A stretch of 64,000 bases of DNA from Myoxocephalus aenaeus (Eukaryota > Chordata > Actinopteri > Perciformes > Cottidae), in contig JBAMJR010000154.1 in NCBI GenBank assembly GCA_038501785.1, positions 9,451,001 to 9,515,000 of the forward strand, written 5' to 3'. Positions 39,191-52,257 of this stretch are shown here, piece by piece (positions within the stretch are counted from its first letter, which is position 1; the number at the start of each line of letters is the position of its first letter). The translations under genes and the position numbers were made by a program. The notes below the pieces were generated by a model. That model was not told where the DNA came from. It was given only the letters and a program-made list of their open reading frames with translations, and did not search any database.

Positions 39191-42100
39191 CTTACAGTTT
39201 AGCATATCCGGGGCGATTCGGAGAGCATCTGCATTAGAAATGCTTCGCAGTGCTCAGGTGAAGACACACTCGAGGCACTTCTGGATTACTGTCTATTGTT
39301 CAAGCCGTGCGCTTCCCTCCATACTCAGCCCGGGTGTCGAGGTGCAGAAACGCAACTCGCTTCTGCACATCCCCGCGCCAGACTTCTGAGGCCCCATACT
39401 GCAAGTGTCCCATTAACAGGTCCTCTAGGAGATTGCTGAGATTGACTATGAAAAAGCTTTCCTTTGTGCTTCTAATGAGTGGCGCTTTTGTTGACTTAGC
39501 GAGAAGGTATACCACGAGACCAATCAAAAACAATCAAGCGCTCACATGGAATTAGGAAGCGGAAGGAAAAAGCTTTCCGATAAAGGAATCAAATATTGAG
39601 GCACGGGCCTCGTCACAATCAAAAGAAGAAATTCAATCAGACGGGGTATGGAAAATAAAGGAAACCATTTTAAGCGTGGACGGGTCTGACCGGAGGGTTG
39701 TTGTGTATAATGTTAGACGGAAGCGGCCGGTAACAACTCTGTTGTGCGTGAGGCGTGCCTCTTATTGGCGAACAGAGCCCCTGCATGTCAGGCAGAGGTG
39801 GGGCACTGTCCCTCGAGTCCACTATCACAGCAGGTTAACCTGGCACTGCTTTTCTAAGGACTGATTGCCAGGCCCCCCCGCAGCTCGAGGTAAACTGACA
39901 ATTTTCCATCAGCAGGGAACATGGCTTTATTAGTAAAAGTAGGGGGGATGGTGGGAGGGAAGTGGGAAAAGTGAAATCAAGTTCACAGAGTCGGAGCAAT
40001 AAAGTGCAGCGCTTAATCCTAAAGGTAATTATTATGTCAGCGTCTGATGTGAGACAATGGGTAGTAAAGTTGTTGCAGAAGATTCAACGCATGCAACCTT
40101 TAAGCAAGAAAATAAAAATGTACCTGACAAGAAGGCATCCGGCTTCAACGCGGCTTTCGTTGAAGATCTTTTTTCTTTTTCGGAAGGAATTTTGCAAATA
40201 AGCTCTAGGGTATCTTTCATAGCAGTCAGATGAGACCGCAGAAAGACAAGTCTGCATCTGAAGACTTACTTTATTGTCGAGCGGGATCTCATCTCGAAGT
40301 TGACTTTCTGACAGGTGGGGAAAACATTCACCTGAATAAAAGCCGCAGCCCCTTGTATCAGAGATGAGACGGACTCTGAGAAACAGCAAATCAATATCAT
40401 CCCCGGGCTGCATGTGAATTTAGAAGGAGCCAACTCAGGCAAAGATATTACATTTCTCAACAAAACACCAGTAAATCTACAAACAAACACCAGGCCATGA
40501 AGCTATCTGGGTAAATGGAAAAAAGAGAACAACTTAGAGGGCATACAAGCGGTGCCTTATGGTTTTCAAGGTCTCCATTTGTTTTTCCGTGTTCCACTGT
40601 CAGGTACGGGGAGAGGAGATAGCGGTGGAGAGAATGGTGAGCCGGAGAGGGTTAAAAGGCCATGGCTGGGATTATAGCACAAGTAAGGACCCCATACTGT
40701 GGCCTGACATGCCCACCAGCTTACAGTGCATTTTTCTCTGACAATGCAGGGTCACACACACAAAAGCATGAAATGTTTTCACACACATGTTGAAAGACGA
40801 GTGAAAGCGCTTTGACGAGCCTCCTTCCCAGAGGTTATCCGTTAGTGTTTTTTTCTTTTTTCTTCCAATTAACAAAGTCACGTTACAAAGTCAAAAATTG
40901 AATTGTGGGAAACGGCCTTTTTTTGTTACGCTCGACCTCAGAGGACAAGCGAGGGAAGTTTACAGCTCAGGTGTGCTTCGTTTCAGTTTCAGAGTACCAT
41001 TGAAAACATCCGGGAAAAAAACATCCCCAATCGTATATGGAGACGTTTTAACACTTTAAAATCATTGTGCACGACAACCATTATCTTATCCACCTCACAA
41101 TTTTTAACGAGAGGCCGCGAGGACGTGGCGAGGGCCGGGTGGCGGTTACTGATCGCCATGGGAGCCGCTGATGAGCCCATCCGTCTGTCCGTCCACTGCA
41201 CCCTCAGACATGTGCGAACATGCATAATCGTCATAATTCCACTCCTGCCCTGGGCCCTGTCACCTCAGCCACCTGATTAGGGCCTAAGTCCCAGAGGTAT
41301 CAGTGTTAAAGCTCCAGTAATTCCACCCTTAGCTTCACACCCGCCCCGTCTATAGCCCTTCCATTAAATATGGCATATCAGAGGCGGCGAGAGAGAGAGA
41401 GGGATGTGTATAGTGTTACAGTGCACGTGGGTGCTGTTATTCTCAGTGAAGATCTCTATGTGCATGTGATAAAAAACGAGGGAGGCTTCTCGACGTGTCA
41501 TCGCCGTCGCCCCCCGATGCAGTTTGTCTCTTATCGACAGCCGGCGACGACACTTTCCAAATCTCCAACACACGGGGGAATTTCTCATTCAACCTGAGTG
41601 CGTTTAATACGGCAAACTGTTTTCCCTTTTCAAATAAACAAAAATCCAAATCGTATTTTTGTCGCCACCAGCCGTGAAAATACCCGTCGCAAAGATTCCG
41701 CTCTTTTCATGTAATTCCCCAACCTCCTGCTTCACTGTAAGCACCTGTCAACAGTGCGTCTGATTCGCGTCTCTAGTGTTGGTGGGACAGGGGCTCCCGC
41801 ATGGCACTCCTGGACCAGGAGGGAGGAGAGGAGGGGGGGGTCCAGAGGGGCGAGCCTCAGTCCCCCACCCCCCCCCCCCCCCCACCCCCCCCTCCTCGAC
41901 TCAGGAGACTCTAGGTGGGAAGTAAACTTAGCCGACACTCCTGAAGAGGGGCATCGCACACCCATCAACGCCTCCTTTGCGAGGTGAGCGGAGGAAACGG
42001 GAGACGGGGAGGGGGATGTCAGGCTGCCGCGGAGCGACGAAAGCCGCCGCTGCGCGTGAGGCGTTTTCTGGAGTCATGTTTATATTCATGTTCTGCAAGA

Positions 42101-43658
42101 CAAATGTGAACGCTTCAAATATAACAAAGAATGTGCATAAAACTGGCACTGAGTCGAGCAACAACGCGTGCTACCCTGACACTTGTTTTTACCAGCCATG
42201 TAGACAGACGTATACGATCCATCATTTGTCTTTGGCCTTCAGCTATTGTGACTGGCCTTTCGCTGTGAAAAACATGGTCTTAAAACTTTTCCCACAATGA
42301 ATTGCAACTTGTTTTTACTCCTAAAGGTGCCTGTTTACGCTGAATACCTCACGGGAGCGTGTGCTTTCGAATGTCTGCTCAAAGAAACTTTTATCAACAT
42401 AAGCTTTTGCATCCCCCGTGGGGGCCACGGGGGAAAGGGTTAGTTTAGTTTGCTTGGTTTTACATTTCAGGGCCAAATGGCCGGGATTAAAGTGGTGGTG
42501 GATGTAGGAGAGGGAGCAGATTTACACGACAACAGGCCATCAGGGCTGTGAAATTCATCAAAATGCGCATTTGTTATTCACCTAACCTACGGCACACTAT
42601 GCCTGTAAATAAATGCATGATACATGTTTGCTTTTCCCATCATATACGATCCACTGTGATAGTCATCTTCAGAGTGTTGCACACAATGTATAACACTGCC
42701 ATAACCTGTTAGATTGCTGGCAAAGAAATCGATCCCAGCAATGGGAAATACACAAAAAACACCGGGATCCACCGTGCATCGGGCATTGACATGTCAAGTG
42801 CTAACTGACTGCCAGTCAATACGCTCACTGACCAGAAAGGTCTCTCACTGTCAGGGGACCGCGAGGTATGAGGGGAGGGAGAGAGAGAGAGTGAGAAGAA
42901 AAATATTGGAGGTGAAAGTCAATCAAATTAGCTCCTTCCAGCCCACTAAACCTGAGAACCCAGAGGCTGGCAACCAGAGCATCTTCCCAGAGCACTGACA
43001 ACAATGTCTACGGGGTGCAATCTGAGCGGCACCCTGCGGAGAAAGGCTAACACCGATGAAGCCGGAGAAAAAAATAATATAAAACCCTGACCTCTTCAGA
43101 TTCAGATTTCCCCTTCATATATAATACTCAGGAATATATCAAGAAAGTCAATCAATAGCCGGTATCAATCTGATGGTGAAACGCTGGAAAAGAAAAGTTG
43201 AGCGCCGCTAATTTTAATGTGGCAAAGCCTACGCCAGTGTGCTTTCTGTTGGTCTCTCCCCGCGGTGAACACAACCCTCTGGAGAGAAGCAGACAGTGGA
43301 AATGCTGTTAAGATCAGAGTGATAATGACTTACTGTAGAGAGTCTGTATCGCGGGGACCGAAACCGGTTTGATCCCCGGCCCTTTCATTTCAGGCTCATT
43401 AGACGAAACCTGTGGAAGTCAGACGGCCTTTTGCCACCGATGTGTTTTAAGGCATTAAACATTCAACACAGTGGTGTCACAACACATCACAAATTGAATC
43501 ATCTCAAAGCGAAAGGGAGAGTGGCCGGGAAAAACTCCACTCGGCTGCTTCTTCCTCTGGATTGAGCTCGTGTTCGAGGGGCTGTCTTTTTTTAGGGAGA
43601 AATCAATAAACGGCTTCTGAAAGGAAAACAGAGCAGGTGACAGATGGCTGGTAGGCTA

Positions 43659-43663
43659 GTGTG

Positions 43664-43757
<94 letters not shown>

Positions 43758-43799
43758 CGTGCGTGTGTGTGTGCGTGTGTGTGTGTGTGCGCGTCCGTG

Positions 43800-43852
<53 letters not shown>

Positions 43853-44303
43853 GTGTGTGTGTGTGCGTGCGTGTGTGCGTCTGTGTGTGTGTGTGTGTGC
43901 GCTTGTGTGTGTGTGTGTGCGCGTGTCTGTGTGTGTGTGTGTGCGTGCGTGTGTGCGTCTGTGTGTGTGTGTGTGTGCGCTTGTGTGTGTGTGTGTGTGT
44001 GTGTGTGCGCGTGTCTGTGTGTGTGTGCGTGCGTGTGTGCGTCTGTGTGTGTGTGTGTGTGTGTGCGCGCTTGTGTGTGTGTGTGCGCTTGTGTGTGTGT
44101 GTGTGTGTGCGCGCTTGTGTGTGTGTGTGCGCTTGTGTGTGTGTGTGTGTGTGCGCGTGTCTGTGTGTGCGTGCGTGTGTGTGTGTGTGTGTGTGTACGT
44201 GCGTGGGTGAGTGCGTGTGTGTGAGTGCATGTGCGTGTATGTCTGCGTGCATGTGTGCGTGTGTGCGTGTGTGTGTGTGTGTGTACGTGTGTGTGTGCAT
44301 GTT

Positions 44304-44348
<45 letters not shown>

Positions 44349-44438
44349 CTGTATGTGTGTGTGTGTGTGTGTGCGTGTGTGTGTGTGCGCGTGCGCGTGC
44401 GCGTGCGCGTGCGCGTGCGCGTGCGTGTGTGTGTGTGC

Positions 44439-44492
<54 letters not shown>
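43659..44492 (+). repeat. Complex 834-bp TG/GC alternating array with (GCGCGT)6
   Basis: Nearly pure alternating purine-pyrimidine DNA. Within it GCGTGCGTGTGTGCGTCTG recurs at 43865, 43943 and 44027, so part has a 78-84 bp higher-order unit with GCGCTTG and GCGCGTGTCTG spacers. A hexamer block GCGCGT repeats six times at 44387-44422. Long frames here (up to 328 codons) encode only His/Thr/Ala or Cys/Val runs and are not genes. Confidence 0.95.
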
Positions 44493-44494
<2 letters not shown>

Positions 44495-45120
44495 TAGTGC
44501 ACTCGTCCCGTGTCATGTCATCTGTTTGAATGAGCGGTGGCTGGTCCTTCCTGATCTCTGCTATGTGAGTGACAGCAGAAGGGAACCGGCAGGAACAGTT
44601 GAACAAAAAGCAGCGCTTGTGAAACTTTCCCTGATGTGTCACAATGTATTTTCAGACGGCAGAGATCAACAGGGAGGGGGGGCGCTGATTTGCAGATTCA
44701 GTTTTCACATCTCTGTCAGCGTTCGTTGTCGCTGTCAGAGAAAAACAAATCAAATGCCGTTCACTATTAAGAAGCGGCGCGACAACAATCGCACACGGGC
44801 TTCTTTTAATGTCGACGTGTCTGTTTGAATTAAGACATTCACCAACATCTCACGGACGGAACAAGTTGGGTCGTTCACCAGGATATCATTTTTCACACAA
44901 GACAGAATGAGACAATGACGTGTCAAAGTATCGTCGCAAAATGGTCCCAAAATGGTTTCCCGTTTAGGGAATGCTAAAGGAAAGTCAATTAGGATCCTTT
45001 TTCGTGGTGGACACACAACTGAAATGCGTCCATGTGAGCAAGTGCACGTACACCTACAGCACACTTGTTTATAGTCGCTGTTTCTCTAGGCACTTTATTT
45101 TATATTCTATTGTAAATGTA

Positions 45121-45860
45121 ATATGTTTCGGTTTTGTTGCCTCAACCTAACCTTCGTTTTGTTGTCTCAACCTAACTGTGCGTATTGTTTTATGCCCAAC
45201 CATGAGGTCTTTTAAAAACTAAAAAGCGATTTGGTTGCCTGTACCTAACATTTGTTTTGTTGCCTCAACCTAACATTACTCGCTCGACAATAAGGCTGCG
45301 TTCACATCAAAAGCGTTGCGAATGTTACTCGCGCCTGAAAGGGGGCGTGGCTTATCTCCGTAAAAACAGTTACCGTTTCCTTCATCCACCGTGGAAATAA
45401 CCACTAGTTCTGCTTTATACTTGTTGTGTATTATCCGTAGTCCCACAACAGCGGCTGAATGACGGCCACTACCAGCAGCGGTTTGATTCAGCAACGACAA
45501 GACAGCGGTGATGACGGGCGGAGCTTCTCAACGCTGATTGGCTGACGCAACTCAGTGTCAGTTGGAAAAGAGTTGGAAGATGGAAAATTTCAACTTGCGT
45601 CAAACGCTCTATTCGCGCCACCCGCCGGAAAATTTGCTTTTGCGCAACCATTCGCATCTGTGCATTGACTTTGCATGTAATCTACTTGCGAGTCAAATTT
45701 GCAACGCTTTTGGTGTGAACGCAGCATAAACCTAACATTTGTTTTTCTTGCCTGAACCTAATTCTCCGTAGTTGTTTTAAGCCCAACCATGATGTTTTCC
45801 CAAACCTAACTAAAGTGGTTTTGTTGTCTAAACCTAACTTTTGTTTCTTAATATAATGTC
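45121..45860. repeat. Dispersed CCTAAC-rich repeat split by the MITE
   Basis: Outside the MITE the DNA repeats GTTTTGTTGCCTCAACCTAA-type units (starts 45131 and 45156, then degenerate copies) and a GCCCAACCATGA segment found on both sides of the insertion. The units are the reverse complement of the 27-bp array at 31888-32076. The family is therefore dispersed in this genome. Confidence 0.7.
45294..45726. mobile_element. Harbinger-like MITE, 433 bp
   Basis: Long inverted ends: the left begins GGCTGCGTTCACATCAAAAG and the right end, read in reverse, begins TGCTGCGTTCACACCAAAAG. They flank a 433-bp segment bordered by TAA on both sides (45291-45293 and 45727-45729). A 3-bp TAA duplication with TIRs is typical of PIF/Harbinger-derived MITEs. 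No transposase is encoded. It has inserted into an older dispersed repeat. Confidence 0.75.
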
Positions 45861-46409
45861 ATCTCACGCTCACTCTGTAACGCAGTCCTCCACCAGGCCT
45901 GACCCGTGTAGCTCGGCCCTGCTCTGGCCTCTCCGACTTGACTCCCATGCGCCTGACGTCAGTCTTGGTCCAGCTTGTGGTCCTAATGACAAAGAGCGTA
46001 CGGCAGACTTTTCCAGCACGAGCGCTCAAAATATGAAATGCAAAAATGCCCAAGAGGTATGTTCCATTACTTGGCAGCATAGACCCATAAAACATTTTTT
46101 TTAAACACACACACACACACACAGCGGCCAGTCACCTCTCTGCAGCGCGTCCCCAGGGCACAGCTCTGGTCTGTTTGAAGATCAAAGCAGCTGAGGTAAA
46201 ACAGCATGTTTACAGGTGTTGGGGAAATTGAAAATGTCCTCGGCTGAGCGTGGTTTTCCAATGGAAGAGGAAGTCTTGACAAGTAATGACAAGTTTGTTT
46301 TTATTCACAGCACCTGCACCCTCACAGCGACTTGTCCCAGGAACAGTATGCGTGGACACAAAGATGTGCACAAACTGCATTTTTTTGTAATCCAAGCAAT
46401 GCCATTAGC

Positions 46410-46411
<2 letters not shown>

Positions 46412-46486
<75 letters not shown>

Positions 46487-46503
46487 TGTGTGTGGGGGGG
46501 GGG
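46412..46503 (+). repeat. (GT)n microsatellite ending in a G run
   Basis: GT run with one TTTG interruption, followed by ten consecutive G. Confidence 0.95.
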
Positions 46504-47420
46504 AGGGTTGTGTTGGTCTTTCCAGATAATTGCTCTTTGATGGTACACCTGCTCCTGTCTGCAAGAGCCTTGGCTGCAGCAGCAAAGAGTTACCTGAAAA
46601 ACGCCTCGCATTAACAGCACATCACCCATTGTGGAGAATACAGAGAGTTGGCAAGGTGTTGTGTCGGAGCCATATTGAGAACCTCGCTGCAAAAGCAACA
46701 GCAGGGGAGGATGCTGAGTTTCTGAGGGATTAGTTGAATTCTAACACTTTTTTTGGGTGGGGGGACCACAACAATGAGCACACCTCAGTCAAGCTGGAGT
46801 ATGTCATTTACTCTGCAGCGCTCCACTTTGTGTTCCCTCTGTGTGCATGAGAGGACCAGTCATGCCAAGCTTTTCTGCATGAAAGGGAGAGTGTTAAGCT
46901 TTTTGAGGCTATTTGTGCTTCTGACTCTGTAGTGTTTGTGTCCGATGGGAGGCGCCTGCGCCAGCTTCCTTAAAAGGAGTAGGGGGTTTTGTTTGTTTCT
47001 CCGCCGTGCCAGGAGAAGTGACAGCCATTCCGGCTCTTTCACAGAAAACACATTCATCTGTGTGAGAAAAGGCGGCCGCTGAACTCAGATGAAAGGCCGC
47101 GGGGGCTGCGCTTGCACAGGAAGGCAGACTGTACATCGACTTCAGTGCAAACACAACACAGGCCATGTCACAGACGGACGGACAGACAGAGGGAGACCCA
47201 GACAGGGAGATAAGGGAGGGGCGAGGGAGGAGAGAGGGAGAGAAAGATGACTTTCCTCCAAGAAGCAGGCGAACAATGCATTTAGGAAAGAAAGGGGCTG
47301 TCGTTACACTGAGCTGAAGTTAATATGCTGTTATTCTAATTGTGTATATATTTCACTTATAAGCTATCATACTGCTCTGCTGACTGACCTCTCTGTTAAC
47401 TGTTGGGTTAGAGACAGAGA

Positions 47421-47473
<53 letters not shown>
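47421..47473 (+). repeat. (TAT)n trinucleotide repeat
   Basis: About 17-18 uninterrupted ATT units. Confidence 0.96.
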
Positions 47474-47474
<1 letters not shown>

Positions 47475-47566
47475 GGCCCTGTCACTATCAGCCTCCTTAA
47501 TACATGCTCATCAAAATAATGCAGCCACTTTAATTCATATAATGCCTTAAAAATCTATACATTTTA

Positions 47567-47698
47567 TTTTAGGTTTCTGTAGAAACTACAAGGTCCAAAA
47601 CAGCTGCATTATGAATATAGCATTTTATTGTATTTTAGGTTTCTGCAGAAACAAGGTATACAAAAACAGCTGCATTATGAATATAACATTGTATTGTA
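47567..47698 (+). repeat. 66-bp tandem duplication
   Basis: TTTTAGGTTTCTGTAGAAAC at about 47567 recurs at 47633 with G-to-C change, and ACAGCTGCATTATGAATATA occurs in both copies. Copies differ by a few bases and one small indel. Confidence 0.9.
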
Positions 47699-48886
47699 TT
47701 TTTTTTTTTATTCAACCGGTTGACTATTTATAAGTAATATGATTTTAACATTGCTGAATAGCTTTTAGAAATATTGAGTATAGTGCATCTCTATAGTAAG
47801 CAGCCCGCTGCTGCTTGTGACGACATGAATAACAAAGGCCGGAGAACGGACATGTGCATTTCATTGGAGCTCTTCGAATTCAATTAGAGGAAAAGGCGTT
47901 TGTTTGAAAAAGTTTTCTCTCAAAACAGGAGGCCGACAAACTCCTCATGAGTCTGTTCTGCAGCGAGGAGGCCCAGGAGGAGCCAGCGGGTCCAGAGGAA
48001 ACCACGTGACGTGTCGAACGAGGCAGGGCTGTTGTTTTTAAAGCTTTTTTTTTTGGTATGCCATAATTTAAATGTGGGCATTGACGACGAAGTCATTCAT
48101 AATTTTTTTTTTTTAAAAGAGCATCGTATTGTCTGAAAACACGGAGCGTCTTCCTCACGTGATCTCCTCCGCGTGAACGAGGACAAAGCGCGCTCACTTG
48201 TACAGGCGCAACTTGTATGCGCAATATCTATCTCATTATTTATGCCATCGGATCTTTTTGTTTTTAAAGGGGCAACATTTTACTTGGGAACAATTAATTT
48301 GGCCATTTACAAAAGTGCGTTTGCTCAAAATATGGTAATGATTATAATATGAATCTCGTTGTTGGTTCGTTGTCGTTATGATACACATTTATTTATCTCT
48401 TCATTTATTTGTATTGTGATCATTATTTTATTGTGTAATTATACCTACATATATTATTGTACTATTATTTTGCAACACTTCCCTGTAATTATTAAAGCTG
48501 TCTGTAATTGTAAAGACCAGTGAGTCCATTTGTAGTCCTTAAATGCTGCGCATGCACGGCCTCCGCGTGCGTCACATGGCTTCATGTAAAAAGGTCAAAC
48601 CTGAGTCACCACTCCACTACGAAACATAAAACATCCAAAATATTTGCTTTTAACAAATGAGGGGGAATAAAAAAAAACAAGTATGCCCTAGGATTATGAA
48701 TTATGAATGACTGAGAGCGATTATCTCTGATGGGGGTAAGTTAGGCTGCTGCTGCAGTTTTATATCTCCAACCGTTAAACGTCGAAATGAGAAATATCTA
48801 TGCAAAAACACAACATGTATTACGGTCATACATCAGTGTAGATTGTTCCCCGACGTGGCAAGAAAAACAAGTTAACCGTGCGCCAT

Positions 48887-49082
<196 letters not shown>

Positions 49083-49418
49083 GTCAATTCATCCGTTATT
49101 ATCAAAACTGCGGCCACAAACACACCGCCGCTTTACGCCTCGTCCACCTGACTTGACTGACAGGTGCCGCGTGCCTCCGCGCCAACAAGTAGAGCCTCCA
49201 GGACGCGCAGAGCGGCGCCGATTTCATTTCGTTCCCCGGAGGCCTCCATCCGCCGCGCGCCTTAAACCTCCAACCTGCAGCACAGCTGATGACCTGCCAC
49301 GCAAGCCTCATTTAAACAATGTGTGTCCCGGACATTGACACGCTGACCTCTTTGTCAACTGCTGTGGGTGGAAAAAAAGAAACGTGTCCATCTCACAAGT
49401 CTGCGCCTCTTCCTCTTC

Positions 49419-49452
49419 TTCTCTCTCTCTCTCGCGCGCGCTCTCTCTCTCG

Positions 49453-49526
<74 letters not shown>

Positions 49527-49527
49527 C
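49419..49527 (+). repeat. Compound (CT)n-(CG)n-(CT)n-(CA)n microsatellite
   Basis: CT runs broken by CGCGCGCG, then a CA run ending near 49527. It mirrors the compound tract at 48890-49079 in inverted order. Confidence 0.95.
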
Positions 49528-51429
49528 CAGCGGGGGCGCAGCACTCATCTTCACTGACGTATAATGGGTAGCCGAGATAAAGTTGTGTGAAATGGAACAA
49601 ATACATTTGTTTTTTCTTCTCCATTCTCAAATAATTTGCCCACCAGCATCCCCAGGTCATGAAGCAATTTAAATTAAATAAACAAATAATGACAATTAAA
49701 AAAAAATCCAGATTTTCTCTTGTTGAATGAACCTGTCATGAAGGGTGTGATGTTAAAGAGACTGGCTGCTCGGATCCTGCAATTAAATAAATAAGTAAAA
49801 AGAGGCTGGGACTAGTTTAATTGTTATGCTATAAATAAAACATCACCCTCAAATGGACGTGAATAAAAAACGTAGAAGTTCCAGGCAGGTTGTCCTCTCC
49901 TCCTCCTCCAACAACGGCGCCACTTCTAAACACGCTCATGCAGAACGGTTCAAATTGCTCGCTGAACTTATTACATGACCTCGAAGATTTTCCACCTGAA
50001 CTTTGGCCCGAGTCCAAGCGTGACTCCCGGAAAAAAAAACTCCACCTATATGCTGCACCAGGCTAGGGTGTGTGCGCGCGTGCGCTCTGAGAGTATTCTT
50101 ACAGTAGCCTCATGTACAAGGACCTGTGAGAAGAAGAAGAAGAAGAAGAAGAAGGGAAAAGCATCCTTCTGGATCAATATCGGCGCAGCTGGAGCCGAAC
50201 AGGAAGCGGCATCGACGCACCGTGAGCTGACCTTTCCCGCTCCCCAGAGGTCACACCTTCCTCTGGGAGAGGTCAGCGGGCCTGAAGGGGCCGTCAGGAG
50301 GCGATTTACAAACTGCATGTAAACCAACATCTCACATCTCACCCTGAGACAAGCTCATCTCACTGTGCACACTTTTGCCAGGAAAAAAAAAAACTAAAAG
50401 AAAACAAAGTTTGCCCTCTTTTGATGATGTGAATATACGTTGACATACAGACCCAGCGAAGGTATTAGGTTTTTATACGAGAGCACAAGCATCTTTTTGT
50501 ACAGTAGGATCTGATTGATTTCACTGTAATCAGCAGGCCCTGCCGGCCTTTCTCTCCTCAGCACTGTAACCGGAGGCCACGCTACAGCTCCATGACACGC
50601 AGAGGGCCACTTGCTGCAGGAGCCGGCCTGCGGATATCTGCCAAAGTCCCACTGTTGTCAGTGTTCCTGAACGTCTCAGCACAACACATAGAACAGCAGC
50701 TGACAGACACATTTAAATCCTATATTAGCCACAACAAATAGGCCCATTCGGATCGCACTAGTCCTTCCACAAAGAGCCTCAGATCTGGCAGCAATCTGTA
50801 TCTTTACCCACAATGCAGTCAAATATAAAGCCAGCCTGTAAAACCGCCTGAATGATGCAGGCGAACACATCACAGGCCACAAAGCAGAGGAGGAGCTCAG
50901 AGGCTACGGGCCTGTAAGCCCAGTCAAGTTCAAGTTCACCAGCTCCAGTGCACTGAAGTGTGTGTGTGTGTGTGTAGGGGGTGGGGTCATTTACAGGCTG
51001 TGTTTTCAAATAAACTCAGTAAGTGACCTGAGAAAATGTAAAGTGAGTTTAAAGATATACACGAGGAAGAGCAGCTCGGCTGTGAGGCCTCTGAAGGCAG
51101 AATGAAGACGCTTTGTTGGCTCGGGTTTGTTGGTTTAAATGAAACCGCTTTAAACACAACACGTTTACGTTAGAACGCTCTTCCCTGGTTTCTCGACAAG
51201 AAAATTCACTTAAATTCCCCCCCAAATCTCCTGTTTTTTGGTGTGGCACCGCAGCAGCCACCTTGTTGACGGCCTGTCAGCGCGCTTTGCAAAGCCTCAG
51301 GTGAAAAGTCTGAGATGCCGGAAATAATTCCACAAACAAAACTAAGAGCCTCCCAAACAGCATATGGACCTCTGAGCCGCGCCAGCAGCCAAACCAGGAA
51401 GCAAGGGGAAAAAGTCAAAAGGGGAATAT

Positions 51430-52257
51430 TTAGCACTTGCAACACCTTTTATTATATTTGTATGCAGTAAAATTCTTATCACAATAAGGAAGGAAACACC
51501 TCTTAAAACTTTGAACAAAAGCACATAACGAAACAACTGCCCATGTTTAGCTCGCAATTGTACATATTTATAGTAAAGAAACATTCTTTTATAAATACTG
51601 TTTCATCTGTAGCAAGTAAATACCATAATTTAATTACAAATGGATAAATATGGCAGTTGATATTTACAAAAGGAAGGGTGTGTAGTTACAGAAAATTGAA
51701 CGGCACAACGTTTATTTTCCACACAATCCTCCAGATAGTATTTCACAATTCAAACTTGCAAAGCACAAAACATCACAAGTTAAAGCCCAGCAAACTAAAA
51801 AATATACATTCACAAGCGTAATATTGTGGTCTGTTGGAGTTAAATGTTAACTTTGGCACTCGTTCCAGTTTATAGATGTTTAGTATAGTACAATCAATTT
51901 GCCTTAGGATCACAATATTCAACATTATAGTACAATTTTTTTTTTATTGTAATATGTGCACTAAAAGTCCAGTTAGAGAAATAGCTACCATTGAAGGAAC
52001 ATCTATACACCAAAGACTGACAAACTATCACAACCGATGGGGAAAGTGGGCTTTTAGTAATTATGTACAATATGAAATACACCTCGACTATAATACATAT
52101 TTTCCTCTGTTGATAATCCTCATCTTCCCTGGTGAAAAAAAATACCATAATAAACCAATGTTTTGTGTGCCCCTCCAGTGTGCACGTGTCCCAAATCTCC
52201 TGCTGGACGGTCCCAGTGCTGTGAAGTGAGTGTGTGCCGCTTCACTGCAGCTCAGTC
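51430..52257 (-). other. zic2a: zic2a 3' untranslated region (inferred)
   Basis: This AT-rich stretch follows the stop codon. On the minus strand AATAAA occurs at 51948-51943, 51716-51711 and 51453-51448. The last is followed within about 20 nt by the return to GC-richer DNA, so it is my preferred 3' end. Two perfect Pumilio-type UGUANAUA octamers lie at 52069-52062 and 51668-51661. The exact cleavage site is inferred. Confidence 0.55.
51448..51453 (-). terminator. zic2a: Candidate distal poly(A) signal of zic2a
   Basis: Canonical AATAAA on the minus strand, about 805 bases after the stop codon. It is followed after roughly 30-50 nt by T-rich DNA on the same strand, as expected downstream of a cleavage site. 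Confidence 0.45.

Noticed and set aside
43592..44642. Long frames of 187-328 codons on both strands
   Set aside because: They encode only His-Thr-Ala or Cys-Val dipeptide runs from the TG/GC array, all six frames are open, and there is no gene context.
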